NCBI GenBank assembly: GCA_003574895.1
Contig: PJFB01000005.1
Location: 62,001 to 126,000, forward strand
Direction of reading: 5' to 3'
Source of the DNA: Geobacter sp.
Lineage (GTDB): Bacteria > Desulfobacterota > Desulfuromonadia > Geobacterales > Pseudopelobacteraceae
DNA: 64,000 nucleotides
Positions 8,838 to 16,829 of this stretch are shown here, piece by piece (positions within the stretch are counted from its first letter, which is position 1; each line of letters opens with the position of its first letter). The notes below the pieces were generated by a model. That model was not told the DNA's origin. It ran no database searches and saw only the letters and a list, made by a program, of their open reading frames with translations. A program made the translations under genes and the position numbers.

Positions 8838-8938
8838 CCTCTCATCTTTGCCTTTCGGCAGGAATTAGCACCTGACGCCATATCGGCCGGTTGCTGTGGT
8901 TTCACAGGGCCTTTCCCTCCACCACTCTCGATAAGCAG
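8838..8938 (-). promoter_or_regulatory. SAM-I (S-box) riboswitch of metX
   Basis: The minus-strand leader reads CTTATCGAGAGTGGTGGAGG, then a GGCCC element, GAAACCACAGCAACC, and GGTGCTAATTCCTGC. These are the conserved blocks of the SAM-I aptamer. The P1 closing helix can form between CTTATC (8932-8937) and GATGAG (8841-8846). GATGAG is also part of an antiterminator arm, so SAM binding should release the downstream terminator and turn metX off. Confidence 0.93.
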
Positions 8939-8951
8939 GTTTATGTTGTTG

Positions 8952-8981
8952 AGAATACAGAAAGAAGACGCAGATTGTCAA
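8952..8981 (-). promoter_or_regulatory. Candidate metX promoter
   Basis: On the minus strand TTGACA (8976-8981) and TATTCT (8952-8957) are 18 bases apart, just upstream of the SAM aptamer. The -35 hexamer overlaps that of the divergent lipoprotein promoter. Confidence 0.55.
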
Positions 8982-9003
8982 TCAAATATGTTGTTGTTAT
9001 ATG
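8975..9003 (+). promoter_or_regulatory. Candidate promoter of the lipoprotein gene
   Basis: TTGTCA at 8975-8980 and TATATG at 8998-9003 with a 17-base spacer, 100 bases before the start at 9103. Confidence 0.5.
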
Positions 9004-9102
9004 TGGTGGTTTGCGGGCAAATTATGTGGAAAAAGAAGTGGGCATCTGGTATAAACAACACCGTTTGTATCCAGGTGTATCAGGACTGTAAGGAGGTTGT
9101 GA

Positions 9103-10140
9103 ATGAAACTGCTGCTGTTGCTTCCCCTGCTGCTGCTAAGCTTTGGATGCGCCCAGAATCACTTTAACGTCCCTGTTGAAAACTTTGCCGACAAGGTCAA
9201 GGTCCTGGGTGTTGCCCCCATCATCATCGATGTGGACTCAGATATCAAGTATCCCCAGAAGGATCAACTCGTTTCGTTGGTTGCCGACATGAACCGCAAA
9301 TACGAGCCGCAACTCATCCGCAAACTCAAGGAAACCGCCAATTTCTACACTGTGGCACTGCTGGGCGGCGATCCGCAGGCCATCTTCGGAAATCTGTTCT
9401 TCCGCCGCGAGACGCGTGACGACGCCACTATCCAGTACAACAAATATTTCTGGAAAAATGATGAATTGCGCGACTATATCCAAAAGAACAATCTGGATGC
9501 GGTGATGCTCATCGTGGTCAGCGGCCTGAACAAAAATGAAAGGATTTTTTCCAGCAACCTGTTGTCGTCGGTGACCGGGGACTACAACTACCTGATAATG
9601 TCGGCCCAGATATTGGATGCAAGCGGTACCGTCCTTTGGGAATACCCCAATTTCCGGGGCCGCATCCTGACTTATTATCCGATGATCAACCTTGAGTATC
9701 CCGATTTCAGCGAGGCTGAAGCCAATCTTACCAACGAGGCCAAAATCAAGTTCAAGACTATCGACGGCATCAAGCTTACACTTGACCAGAAACGCAAGGA
9801 TCTGCTGTTGCGCGAAACACAGGAGTCTCAGGTCTACGGCAAACAGTTCGACGAGATGCTTGCGCTCATCAAATATGACTCTGATAGTGAGAAAAAGGAA
9901 AAGAGCGAATCCCCGGCCAATGGCGAGGCAAAGCCGGTAGAAAAGTCCCTTACCCCTGCCCAGGAGACGCAGAAGGTCCCTGATACGGTTCAGCAGCCAG
10001 CGCCACCCGCCGCAGATTCGCCCAAGGTCGAGGCGCCGAATGTCACAAAGGTTCCCCTGCCCGATACGCCAAAGGAACCGGCCCCCTCTGCCGCCCCCCC
10101 TACCGATCAGGTTGTCCCTGCCACGGGAAGCACCTTGTAA
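9103..10140 (+). CDS. Hypothetical lipoprotein
   Basis: 345 residues. A type II signal peptide ends in LLSFGC with the lipidated cysteine at residue 16. Residues 17-255 are a globular region with alternating charged and hydrophobic segments that I cannot assign. From about residue 265 there is a low-complexity tail rich in Pro, Ala, Glu and Lys. It is probably an envelope lipoprotein whose tail spans or reaches across the periplasm. RBS AAGGAGG precedes the ATG. It is monocistronic, with a terminator at 10168-10198. Confidence 0.8.
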   Translation: MKLLLLLPLLLLSFGCAQNHFNVPVENFADKVKVLGVAPIIIDVDSDIKYPQKDQLVSLVADMNRKYEPQLIRKLKETANFYTVALLGGDPQAIFGNLFFRRETRDDATIQYNKYFWKNDELRDYIQKNNLDAVMLIVVSGLNKNERIFSSNLLSSVTGDYNYLIMSAQILDASGTVLWEYPNFRGRILTYYPMINLEYPDFSEAEANLTNEAKIKFKTIDGIKLTLDQKRKDLLLRETQESQVYGKQFDEMLALIKYDSDSEKKEKSESPANGEAKPVEKSLTPAQETQKVPDTVQQPAPPAADSPKVEAPNVTKVPLPDTPKEPAPSAAPPTDQVVPATGSTL

Positions 10141-10167
10141 TACCCAATCACTCCAAATCAGTACACC

Positions 10168-10198
10168 GAAGGGTCCTCTCAAAAAGAGAGGACCCTTC
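10168..10198 (+). terminator. Intrinsic terminator after the lipoprotein gene
   Basis: A perfect 13-bp stem, GAAGGGTCCTCTC against GAGAGGACCCTTC with an A5 loop. The T-tract on the plus strand is weak. Confidence 0.65.
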
Positions 10199-10310
10199 GC
10201 GTTTGGCAATGGTTGCCGGATAGTTCCCTGTTGTTGTCTCCGGCTTGATCGGTAAATTGTGTTATTGTTTTAGATAACGCATAGATTTTTGGAACAGGGC
10301 GGGAGGGGAT

Positions 10311-11459
10311 ATGGCAATAGTTGCTGCATTGTTGGGCGTCATCCTGATAGCGGTAGTGCTCTGGGAGGGGTTCGAAACCATCGTGCTACCGCGCAGGGTT
10401 ACTCGCAAGATCCGCCTGACACGATTCTTCTACCGTCTATCCTGGCGCCCGTGGTTGGCACTGGGACGTGCAGTTACCTCGGGCAGGCGTCTGGAAACGC
10501 TGCTCAGTTTCTTTGGCCCACTATCGTTACTTTTTCTGCTCAGCCTGTGGGCCCTTGGGCTGATCACCGGTTTTGCCCTGCTCTACTGGTCCTGTGGCCC
10601 CCACTCCTTCAAGCTCGAATCCGATTTTACTACTGATCTCTATCTTAGCGGAACGACCTTCTTTACCCTTGGTTTGGGGGATGTTGTCCCTCAAACATCG
10701 CTGGCCAGGGGGCTAACTGTGCTTGAATCCGGCATGGGCCTCGGTTTCCTGGCGCTGATCATTGGTTATTTGCCTGCCCTGAACCAGTCCTTTTCAAGGC
10801 GCGAGGTAAGCATTTCCCTGCTCGATGCCCGGGCCGGATCGCCACCCACTGCTGCCGAAATGCTGCGCCGTCACAGCAGCGATCACGGATTGGCAGCCTT
10901 GCAGCAGCTGTTGCACGAATGGGAGCGCTGGTCGGCAGAACTGCTTGAAAGTCACCTCTCGTTCCCGGTTCTGGCCTATTTCCGCTCGCAACACGACAAT
11001 CAATCGTGGCTGGCGGCATTAACCGCCATTCTCGACACCTGCGCCCTGGTCATGGTCGGGTTGGAGGGTGCCTGCGAGCGTCAGGCCGAATTGACCTTTG
11101 CCATGGCGCGCCATGCCGTGAACGATCTGTCGCTGGTGTTTCTGTCCGAACCAAGAGAGCCGCGCCATAACCGTCTCCCAGCAGACACCCTGGTGGAATT
11201 GCGCACCATGCTGGCGGCAGAGGGGCTCAAGCTCCGTAAAGGGGAGGAGGCCGACGAACATTTGCGCCAGCTGCGCCATATGTACGAGCCCTATATTTTC
11301 GCACTGAGCCGCCATCTGAATATGGCCCTGCCGCCCTGGATTCCGGCGGCCGGCCGCAAAGACAACTGGCAGGCCAGTGCCTGGGAGCGCGCGCCTGCCA
11401 GGACTAGGAAAAACGACGATGCCGACTCAATGGAAAGCGGTAGAGGGGAGCATTTCTGA
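10311..11459 (+). CDS. Two-helix potassium channel-like membrane protein
   Basis: 382 residues. Hydrophobic segments near 1-20, 65-95 and 130-155 surround a pore region with TTFFTLGLGDVVP; residues 119-124 (TLGLGD) resemble the K+ selectivity filter TVGYGD. The Leu and Leu in place of Val and Tyr are unusual, so selectivity may differ. The remaining 200 residues are a soluble, helix-rich region without a clear RCK/TrkA nucleotide fold. RBS GGAGGGGAT lies directly before the ATG. Confidence 0.75.
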   Translation: MAIVAALLGVILIAVVLWEGFETIVLPRRVTRKIRLTRFFYRLSWRPWLALGRAVTSGRRLETLLSFFGPLSLLFLLSLWALGLITGFALLYWSCGPHSFKLESDFTTDLYLSGTTFFTLGLGDVVPQTSLARGLTVLESGMGLGFLALIIGYLPALNQSFSRREVSISLLDARAGSPPTAAEMLRRHSSDHGLAALQQLLHEWERWSAELLESHLSFPVLAYFRSQHDNQSWLAALTAILDTCALVMVGLEGACERQAELTFAMARHAVNDLSLVFLSEPREPRHNRLPADTLVELRTMLAAEGLKLRKGEEADEHLRQLRHMYEPYIFALSRHLNMALPPWIPAAGRKDNWQASAWERAPARTRKNDDADSMESGRGEHF

Positions 11460-11533
11460 TGTTTGTGGCAGTTGATGGCAGGATTTAAGTGTTGGGGGGG
11501 CGCCGCCCATGCGGTGTTCCCCGCATCCGTGAT

Positions 11534-12538
11534 TTAAGGGCTAAACCCATTCCAGGCCTGTTGCAGTTCAGCCGAGATCTCATTGCCCCTGCCGGTGTAC
11601 CTGGGTGAGAAGTGAAAAGGTATCACCCTGGCCACCGCGGCGCGACGGGCCAGTTTCCCGGCCTGGCTGGCGGTTAGATGGTGGCGCGTTGCGGCGCGGT
11701 CCGAATCGTCATCGAGGAATGTGGCTTCAATGAAGAGGTAGTCGGCTTCCCTGGCAAGGTCGACGATCCGTTCGGCATTTTTCGGTGTGAATGCCGCATC
11801 GGTAACATAGCAAACTTTCTGCCCTGTTTCGATCTTGACGATTTGTTCCCGCAATTCCCGCAGTGTCAATACCACTGCCCCACGGGTCCCGGCGGCCTGG
11901 ATCGGCGTATCGTCAGGTTTCTCCTGCTGGATGGCTTGTTTCAATCCATTGAGCCATGGACCCACCACCAGTCCCGCCTCCTCCAACCGGTTTTTCAGGA
12001 TGTTGACGTGCAGTTTCTCCTCCAATGAAAATGCCAGGCTCGGGATCTTGTGATCAAGCTGGGCCGCCCTGACGAGCAGGCCTTCTTCAAGGTGGATGAT
12101 GCCATCCGTGAAGCGTCGCACCGTGACGTTTTCGGGCTTGAAACCCCGCAGGCAATGGAATTCGCTCGACAGGCCGCTGCCGTCGGGATGGATCTCGGTG
12201 GCGACAACGGTGAAGTCGGTATCGTAGCTGTAGACCAGGTTCCAGGTATAGGAGGCCAGGCGATGCCAGACCTGATCGACAAAACCGGCCGGGCCAAAGA
12301 GATGGATTTGTTTCTGCCGGCCAAGGCAGAGGCGTACCAGGTGGTCGAACCCGATGAAATGGTCGATGTGGGTGTGCGAGACAAAGATGTGGCTGATACG
12401 GAGGATCTTGCGCGTGGGCAGGTCAGAGAGGGTTCCCAGGTCGAACAGCATGGCGCGCCGGTCAAAGAGGAAATCAACATAGACGCAAGGGTCTGCAAAG
12501 GGTGAATTAACAAGTACGGGATGGAACACCGGGGTCAT
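11534..12538 (-). CDS. RNase Z-like metallo-beta-lactamase-fold hydrolase
   Basis: 334 residues. The metal-binding motif HTHIDH is at 55-60; further ligands are likely in AAQLDHK near 165, YVTDAAF near 247 and the C-terminal FHFSPRY. The layout resembles RNase Z family hydrolases, which cut 3' trailers from tRNA precursors. It is longer than bacterial RNase Z because of an insertion at about 195-235 (LNGLKQAIQQEK and following). A function on another RNA or phosphodiester substrate cannot be excluded. RBS CGGAGG precedes the ATG. Confidence 0.75.
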   Translation of the reverse strand: MTPVFHPVLVNSPFADPCVYVDFLFDRRAMLFDLGTLSDLPTRKILRISHIFVSHTHIDHFIGFDHLVRLCLGRQKQIHLFGPAGFVDQVWHRLASYTWNLVYSYDTDFTVVATEIHPDGSGLSSEFHCLRGFKPENVTVRRFTDGIIHLEEGLLVRAAQLDHKIPSLAFSLEEKLHVNILKNRLEEAGLVVGPWLNGLKQAIQQEKPDDTPIQAAGTRGAVVLTLRELREQIVKIETGQKVCYVTDAAFTPKNAERIVDLAREADYLFIEATFLDDDSDRAATRHHLTASQAGKLARRAAVARVIPFHFSPRYTGRGNEISAELQQAWNGFSP

Positions 12539-12698
12539 GCGCGCCTCCGTTCATAACGAAGTATAACGCAGCCGTTGCTGTTGCCAAGTGGCAAGCCCAA
12601 CAGGCCATCCGGAAGCTTGTATAATCGGTTTGAGGGGAATAATTACATGTCCACTGAAAGCCCGGCATTGCGAGGCCTGTCAGTCTCTCAGCCCCTGG

Positions 12699-14216
12699 TC
12701 AGGGAATAGGTGCTACGGCGGGATGATGGTCCATGTGTCCCTTGCCACCGGCCGTTTTTACGGCTCTGAGCAGCGCTTTGACCTCCTCGGGCATGGCGCC
12801 GCCATCTCTCATCGCAGCCTTCATCTGGCCGGCCAGATAGGAATGGTTGATCAAAAGGTCAAGTACGGCCAGCATGAATTCCTGTTTCCAGGGAGAAAGC
12901 CGGTGCAGGTTCTGGAATTTGTGCATGAAGAACTTCTGGGACGCCTTGCCCAGTTCTTGCCCCAACTCCTCCATGGTCATATTGACGGGCTTGATGACCG
13001 GTTCCACCAGGTTGTATTTGCGGTAATCCTTGGTGGCCACATACTGCTCAAGCTGGGGATAAAGTTCGGCATAGGGCCAGGGGGCTATGGCCAGGAAGAA
13101 GGCCATGTCCGGGTTGTAATGTTTGGCCAGCTCCACGGTGCGGGCGATTGACTCGGGGGTATCTTCGGGCATGCCCAGCACGAAAGAGGTCTCGGAAACG
13201 ATATCGGCATTGTTGATCAGGTCGATGGCCTGCTTTGACTGGGCCACCTGGGTATCCTTCTTGAACAGGTCCAGGGTCTCCTGGGAGCCGGCCTCGACGC
13301 CGACATAGATATGATCGACCCCTGCCCGCCGGTATTTGTCCATGATGTCCGCATCGCGCAGGATGTCGTCCACCCTGGTCTCCAGCAGCAGCTTGACCGG
13401 CACCCGGCGCTCGATCATCAGGTCCAGGATGCGTACCCAGCGTTCGCGGTCATAGGTCGGGATCTCATCGGAGAGCATGGCCACTTCCACGCCATATCTG
13501 GAGCTCAAAAGTTCCAGTTCGGCGATCACATTCTCTGGGGACCGCGCCCGCCAGGAACGGGACCAGAAGAGCTGCTGGGAACAAAAGGAACATTGCTGTT
13601 TGCAGCCCCGTGACGACGAGATGATTGCCAGACGGGCGTCATGCTTGGCCCGGTACTTGTAAATGGGCCACTCCACCAGATCCCAGGCCATGGGCAGGTT
13701 GTCCAGGTCGTGGATGTAGGGGGCGGCAGCCGTGACCTCGACGCCTCCGTCCCGCCAGAAGGCGATGCCTTTGACCTTTTGGGGGTCGTCACCGGCATTC
13801 AGGCAGTCGAACAGCTCAACCAGCGTGACCTCTCCCTCGCCACGCACGATATAATCGACACTATCATGATCATGGGCCAGGATCTCGTCGTAGCAGAAGG
13901 TGGCATGGACGTTGCCCAGGACGGTCAGCATGGAGGGATTGATTTCCTTGGCCAGGCGGCAGAGCTTGATTGCGTCCACAATGGAGGCGGTGTAGGCGGT
14001 CGTGGCGATGGCGTCCGGCCGGAACGCCTCGATGCGCTTCTGGATCTCCGGCCACTTGTGCCAGAGCGACATGGCATCGTAGTAATCCACTTCGTAGCCC
14101 GCGGCGCGCAATGACCCGGCAATGTAGACAAAGCCGATGTTCAGCCAAGTCCCGGCCGATTCTACGACGCCCGAGTGATAGGGGGGCGTGATGAGGGCTA
14201 CTCGTTTTATCTTCAT
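12699..14216 (-). CDS. B12-binding domain radical SAM protein
   Basis: 505 residues. An N-terminal cobalamin-binding Rossmann-like domain (about 1-140) is followed by a radical SAM domain with C205-X3-C209-X2-C212 in SRGCKQQCSFCS. ALITPPYHSG, YIVRGEGEV and GVEAGSQETLDLF are common in the BchE/HpnJ/class B methyltransferase group. It probably performs a C-methylation or a cyclisation, but the substrate is unknown. The ATG at 14216 has GGGAG 5 bases upstream; a TTG at 14228 lies in the same frame. It is downstream of the cytochrome c maturation genes on the same strand. Confidence 0.85.
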   Translation of the reverse strand: MKIKRVALITPPYHSGVVESAGTWLNIGFVYIAGSLRAAGYEVDYYDAMSLWHKWPEIQKRIEAFRPDAIATTAYTASIVDAIKLCRLAKEINPSMLTVLGNVHATFCYDEILAHDHDSVDYIVRGEGEVTLVELFDCLNAGDDPQKVKGIAFWRDGGVEVTAAAPYIHDLDNLPMAWDLVEWPIYKYRAKHDARLAIISSSRGCKQQCSFCSQQLFWSRSWRARSPENVIAELELLSSRYGVEVAMLSDEIPTYDRERWVRILDLMIERRVPVKLLLETRVDDILRDADIMDKYRRAGVDHIYVGVEAGSQETLDLFKKDTQVAQSKQAIDLINNADIVSETSFVLGMPEDTPESIARTVELAKHYNPDMAFFLAIAPWPYAELYPQLEQYVATKDYRKYNLVEPVIKPVNMTMEELGQELGKASQKFFMHKFQNLHRLSPWKQEFMLAVLDLLINHSYLAGQMKAAMRDGGAMPEEVKALLRAVKTAGGKGHMDHHPAVAPIP

Positions 14217-14379
14217 TCTTACTCCCAATATGCTGAGAACAGGTCTATCACAAAAACATCCGGATCAAGATAACTGCAATCAGGAATAAGCAATCCGGCA
14301 AGCGGCATGGTCGCCGCACTTGAACCATCCAATACTACGTTTCTTTTTAATAAGCATATCACATATGCCGGCAGAGTAG

Positions 14380-15207
14380 CTATTTGAAGTACTCCGAGTG
14401 TATGGAACTGCTTAGTGTCGCCATTCCGAACAGCGACAATAATGCGATAAAGAAACAGGCTATAAAGAACCACGCCGCGCGCGTGCCATTCCATTGGAAA
14501 AAACGTCGCAGGTGCAGATATGCCCCAAACATCAGACAGGTAATGAGTGACCATGTTTCGGTCGGGTCCCATCCCCAAAACCTTCCCCAGGCCTGATAGG
14601 CCCAGATAGAGCCCGCCAGCATGCCGATGGTCCAGAATATGAAGCCAAAACCGGCAAAACGGTAGCTGTAGATGTCTAGCGTCTCAATGGCTGGTAACCG
14701 TTGCAGCCAGCCGCTGTCATTTCTTTTCTTGAGCAGATAGAAGATCGAGAACGCAAAGGCGATCACCAATGTGGCAAGGGATATCTTGTAGAGACCGATA
14801 TGGATGACCAGCCAGATGCTCCTGAAGGTTGCGGGCAGGGTACGGATTCCGGGGTTGTAGAACATGGACAGCGCCAGCAGCAGGAAAGCCGATGGAAAGG
14901 CAATCAGGCTCGATGCGCTGACGCGAGGGTAAAGCCGTAAAAAGACGAAATAGCAGGCCATGATCATCCAGGCGTCGGACGAGAGTACCTCGGTGGGAGC
15001 CATGTAGGGACCGTGGCCCACCTCGGCCCACCAGATGGCGATGACAACCGTATGCAGCGCCAGCCCAAGACCGGCCGCCCAATAACCGATGCGTTCCGCC
15101 CGGTCTTTCCTGAAGAGTACTCCGATTGCATTGGCGATAGTCGCAAGGACATACACGATGACAACTGTCCAGTTAGCGGCCACATACAGTTGCAGGGACT
15201 GTTTCAT
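14380..15207 (-). CDS. Cytochrome c maturation protein, CcsA/ResC type (system II)
   Basis: 275 residues with about eight hydrophobic helices. The tryptophan-rich WWD signature is at 207-217 (WGRFWGWDPTE), the haem-handling motif of CcsA/ResC. With ResB it moves haem across the membrane and ligates it to CXXCH apocytochromes outside. Conserved histidines (about 52, 136 and in SIHSEYF) are likely haem ligands. RBS AAGGAG lies upstream of the ATG. It is separated from resB by a repeat element (15229-15373) and lies downstream of the giant cytochrome block. Confidence 0.92.
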   Translation of the reverse strand: MKQSLQLYVAANWTVVIVYVLATIANAIGVLFRKDRAERIGYWAAGLGLALHTVVIAIWWAEVGHGPYMAPTEVLSSDAWMIMACYFVFLRLYPRVSASSLIAFPSAFLLLALSMFYNPGIRTLPATFRSIWLVIHIGLYKISLATLVIAFAFSIFYLLKKRNDSGWLQRLPAIETLDIYSYRFAGFGFIFWTIGMLAGSIWAYQAWGRFWGWDPTETWSLITCLMFGAYLHLRRFFQWNGTRAAWFFIACFFIALLSLFGMATLSSSIHSEYFK

Positions 15208-15228
15208 CAGGTTGACTCCTTTTTTGGC

Positions 15229-15373
15229 CGGCTGTTTAAAATCTACTGCGGAGGCCGTCTGCGGCGTTGCGCGGTACTTCCAACCTCGGCTAACTATATG
15301 CGTTATGCCTCGGCTGCTCCGTTCCGTGCGCCTTGCATCCGCCTTCCTCAGGACGTTTGTCAGCAGCCTGTTA
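15229..15373. repeat. Dispersed palindromic intergenic repeat, full copy
   Basis: About 145 bases between resB and the ccsA-type gene. The ends are roughly inverted (GGCTGTTTAAAA at the left, GTCAGCAGCC at the right), and the inner flanks (TGCGGAGGCCGTCTGCGGCG and the complement of GCCTTGCATCCGCC) also pair imperfectly. Its first 49 bases (15230-15278) recur at 42571-42619 with 4 mismatches. Its right end forms the last codons and the stop of resB. Confidence 0.75.
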
Positions 15374-16697
15374 GTGCGGTTGCCAGCTCATACCGCTCTT
15401 CCACAAAAAATGCACTGAAAGAGGGCGCCTTCCAATATACCCGGTAGCAATCATCCGAATGTCTGATGGCGATCAACTCCCGGGGCGGACTCAGGTAGTG
15501 AATCAGACCGCCCAGCATGATGACGGCAAACCCGGCAAATACCAAGGGCATGCCGCTTACATCAACGAAGATCAGCTTGGACCATTTTTCTACATTCAGC
15601 AAACGAACCTGGTAAGGACCCAGCACACTGGTGCTGTTACGGACCAGATTCACTCGCGCCATCTCCCGCTCGCCATCCAGCAGCCGTAGGGTGAGCAACG
15701 GATTGTTGCTGGTCATTGACTTGTGATCGGCATCGGGAACGTACTTGGCCGACAGTATGTAGGGCGACCAGTTCAAATCGAAATCGCCATATCCGGCCTT
15801 TGTCAAGCCGGCAGGCTGTTGGATCGGAATTTTCTCTAAGTGTTGCGTACCGTTTGCGTCGACAAATTCGAGGGTGAAGGCATCTCCATACTGGGCGGCA
15901 TGATAAACACGCATGCCTTGGTATTTTGTAATGGTGTTGATGGTTGAGGTTATGCGGTCGATCTTATTGGCAGGCTTGATGATGGAAATATCCGATGAAA
16001 CCAGGCTGGGCTGGTTTTTCCCATCAAACTGGACAGTAACCTTGTCGAGCCGGACAGAGCCGGGCATTTCCAGCGGGTTGGCGATTAATCCCTGCTCCGA
16101 GTGCGTCCATGAAAGCATGTTGCCCGATGTCTCTCCCTCTACCAGCACAAGCGAACCCTGCCTGCCGGTCAGTGCCACGTACAAAGACGCACTGACCGCC
16201 AGGACCATGCCGATGTGCAGCAAGCCATTGCCATAGTACCCCCAGGGACTTTTGACAAATTTCAGATGTCCCTCACTTTTAACTGCAATCGGCTGGTATC
16301 TGTGCAACTTGGCAATACCGCCCACCTGTTGCCGGGACACATTCGAAGCGATTTCGTCGGCGGAAACAATTCCAGTCCCATGCAGTCGCTTTCCAGCAAC
16401 GGCAAACTGGTCCCAGGCGGATACGCCCAATGATATTGCGGCTCCCAGGATGGCAATGGCAAACCAGGGCTGGGCATATACCCTTTGAAGATGGGCAAAG
16501 TCAATGAGCCAGAGTATGCCGCCATGCCCTTGACGCCAGGCATTCAATTGCGCTGGAGCAGTATCCATTTCCTGGGGAATTATTGTCGAAAGCAGCATCA
16601 TGCCCGCCACAAAGAGGATGAAACCCAGAGAGACGCGCCGTGCCGTAATATGTTTCTTTATTCCTGACATGGATTGCTGGAGCAGATCCCCTTGCAT
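15360..16697 (-). CDS. resB: Cytochrome c maturation protein ResB
   Basis: 445 residues. N-terminal hydrophobic segments near 20-40 and 75-95, a third near 155-175, a large periplasmic domain (about 180-385), and a final membrane helix near 390-415 with MPLVFAGFAVIMLGGLIHYLSPPRELI. This is the ResB/Ccs1 topology of system II. The start is uncertain: ATG at 16697 (used) or ATG at 16670, which begins MSGIKKHITARR and fits the family better but has no closer ribosome binding site. The last few codons (LTGC, stop) come from the repeat element, so the C-terminus may be altered. Confidence 0.9.
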   Translation of the reverse strand: MQGDLLQQSMSGIKKHITARRVSLGFILFVAGMMLLSTIIPQEMDTAPAQLNAWRQGHGGILWLIDFAHLQRVYAQPWFAIAILGAAISLGVSAWDQFAVAGKRLHGTGIVSADEIASNVSRQQVGGIAKLHRYQPIAVKSEGHLKFVKSPWGYYGNGLLHIGMVLAVSASLYVALTGRQGSLVLVEGETSGNMLSWTHSEQGLIANPLEMPGSVRLDKVTVQFDGKNQPSLVSSDISIIKPANKIDRITSTINTITKYQGMRVYHAAQYGDAFTLEFVDANGTQHLEKIPIQQPAGLTKAGYGDFDLNWSPYILSAKYVPDADHKSMTSNNPLLTLRLLDGEREMARVNLVRNSTSVLGPYQVRLLNVEKWSKLIFVDVSGMPLVFAGFAVIMLGGLIHYLSPPRELIAIRHSDDCYRVYWKAPSFSAFFVEERYELATALTGC

Positions 16698-16738
16698 GCG
16701 GAGGTGTGAAAACCCGGCCCTGTTACGATCGTAATTTT

Positions 16739-16744
16739 ATTATA
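16739..16744 (-). promoter_or_regulatory. Candidate -10 box for resB
   Basis: A perfect TATAAT on the minus strand, 42 bases before the 16697 start and downstream of the cytochrome terminator. The -35 position (GCTCAG at 17 bases) is poor. Confidence 0.4.
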
Positions 16745-16773
16745 CCCGATTTATTGCCGGGCTGAGCAGATTG

Positions 16774-16800
16774 AAAAAAGGCCGGGCATTATGCCCGGCC
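16774..16800 (-). terminator. Terminator of the giant cytochrome block
   Basis: On the minus strand GGCCGGGCAT pairs perfectly with ATGCCCGGCC, followed by TTTTTT. It closes the transcript ending with the 1154-residue cytochrome. Confidence 0.92.
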
Positions 16801-16829
16801 CCATTCGGATGAAGCGGACCGCTATCCCA

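Noticed and set aside
10360-10385. GGTTCGAAACC tRNA T-arm-like sequence
   Set aside because: It lies inside the channel gene and no acceptor or anticodon arm accompanies it; no tRNA or rRNA gene was seen in the window.
14219-14578. 119-codon minus-strand ORF overlapping the 3' end of the ccsA-type gene
   Set aside because: Mostly in another frame of the maturation gene; the last 30 codons outside it have no ribosome binding site or similarity.
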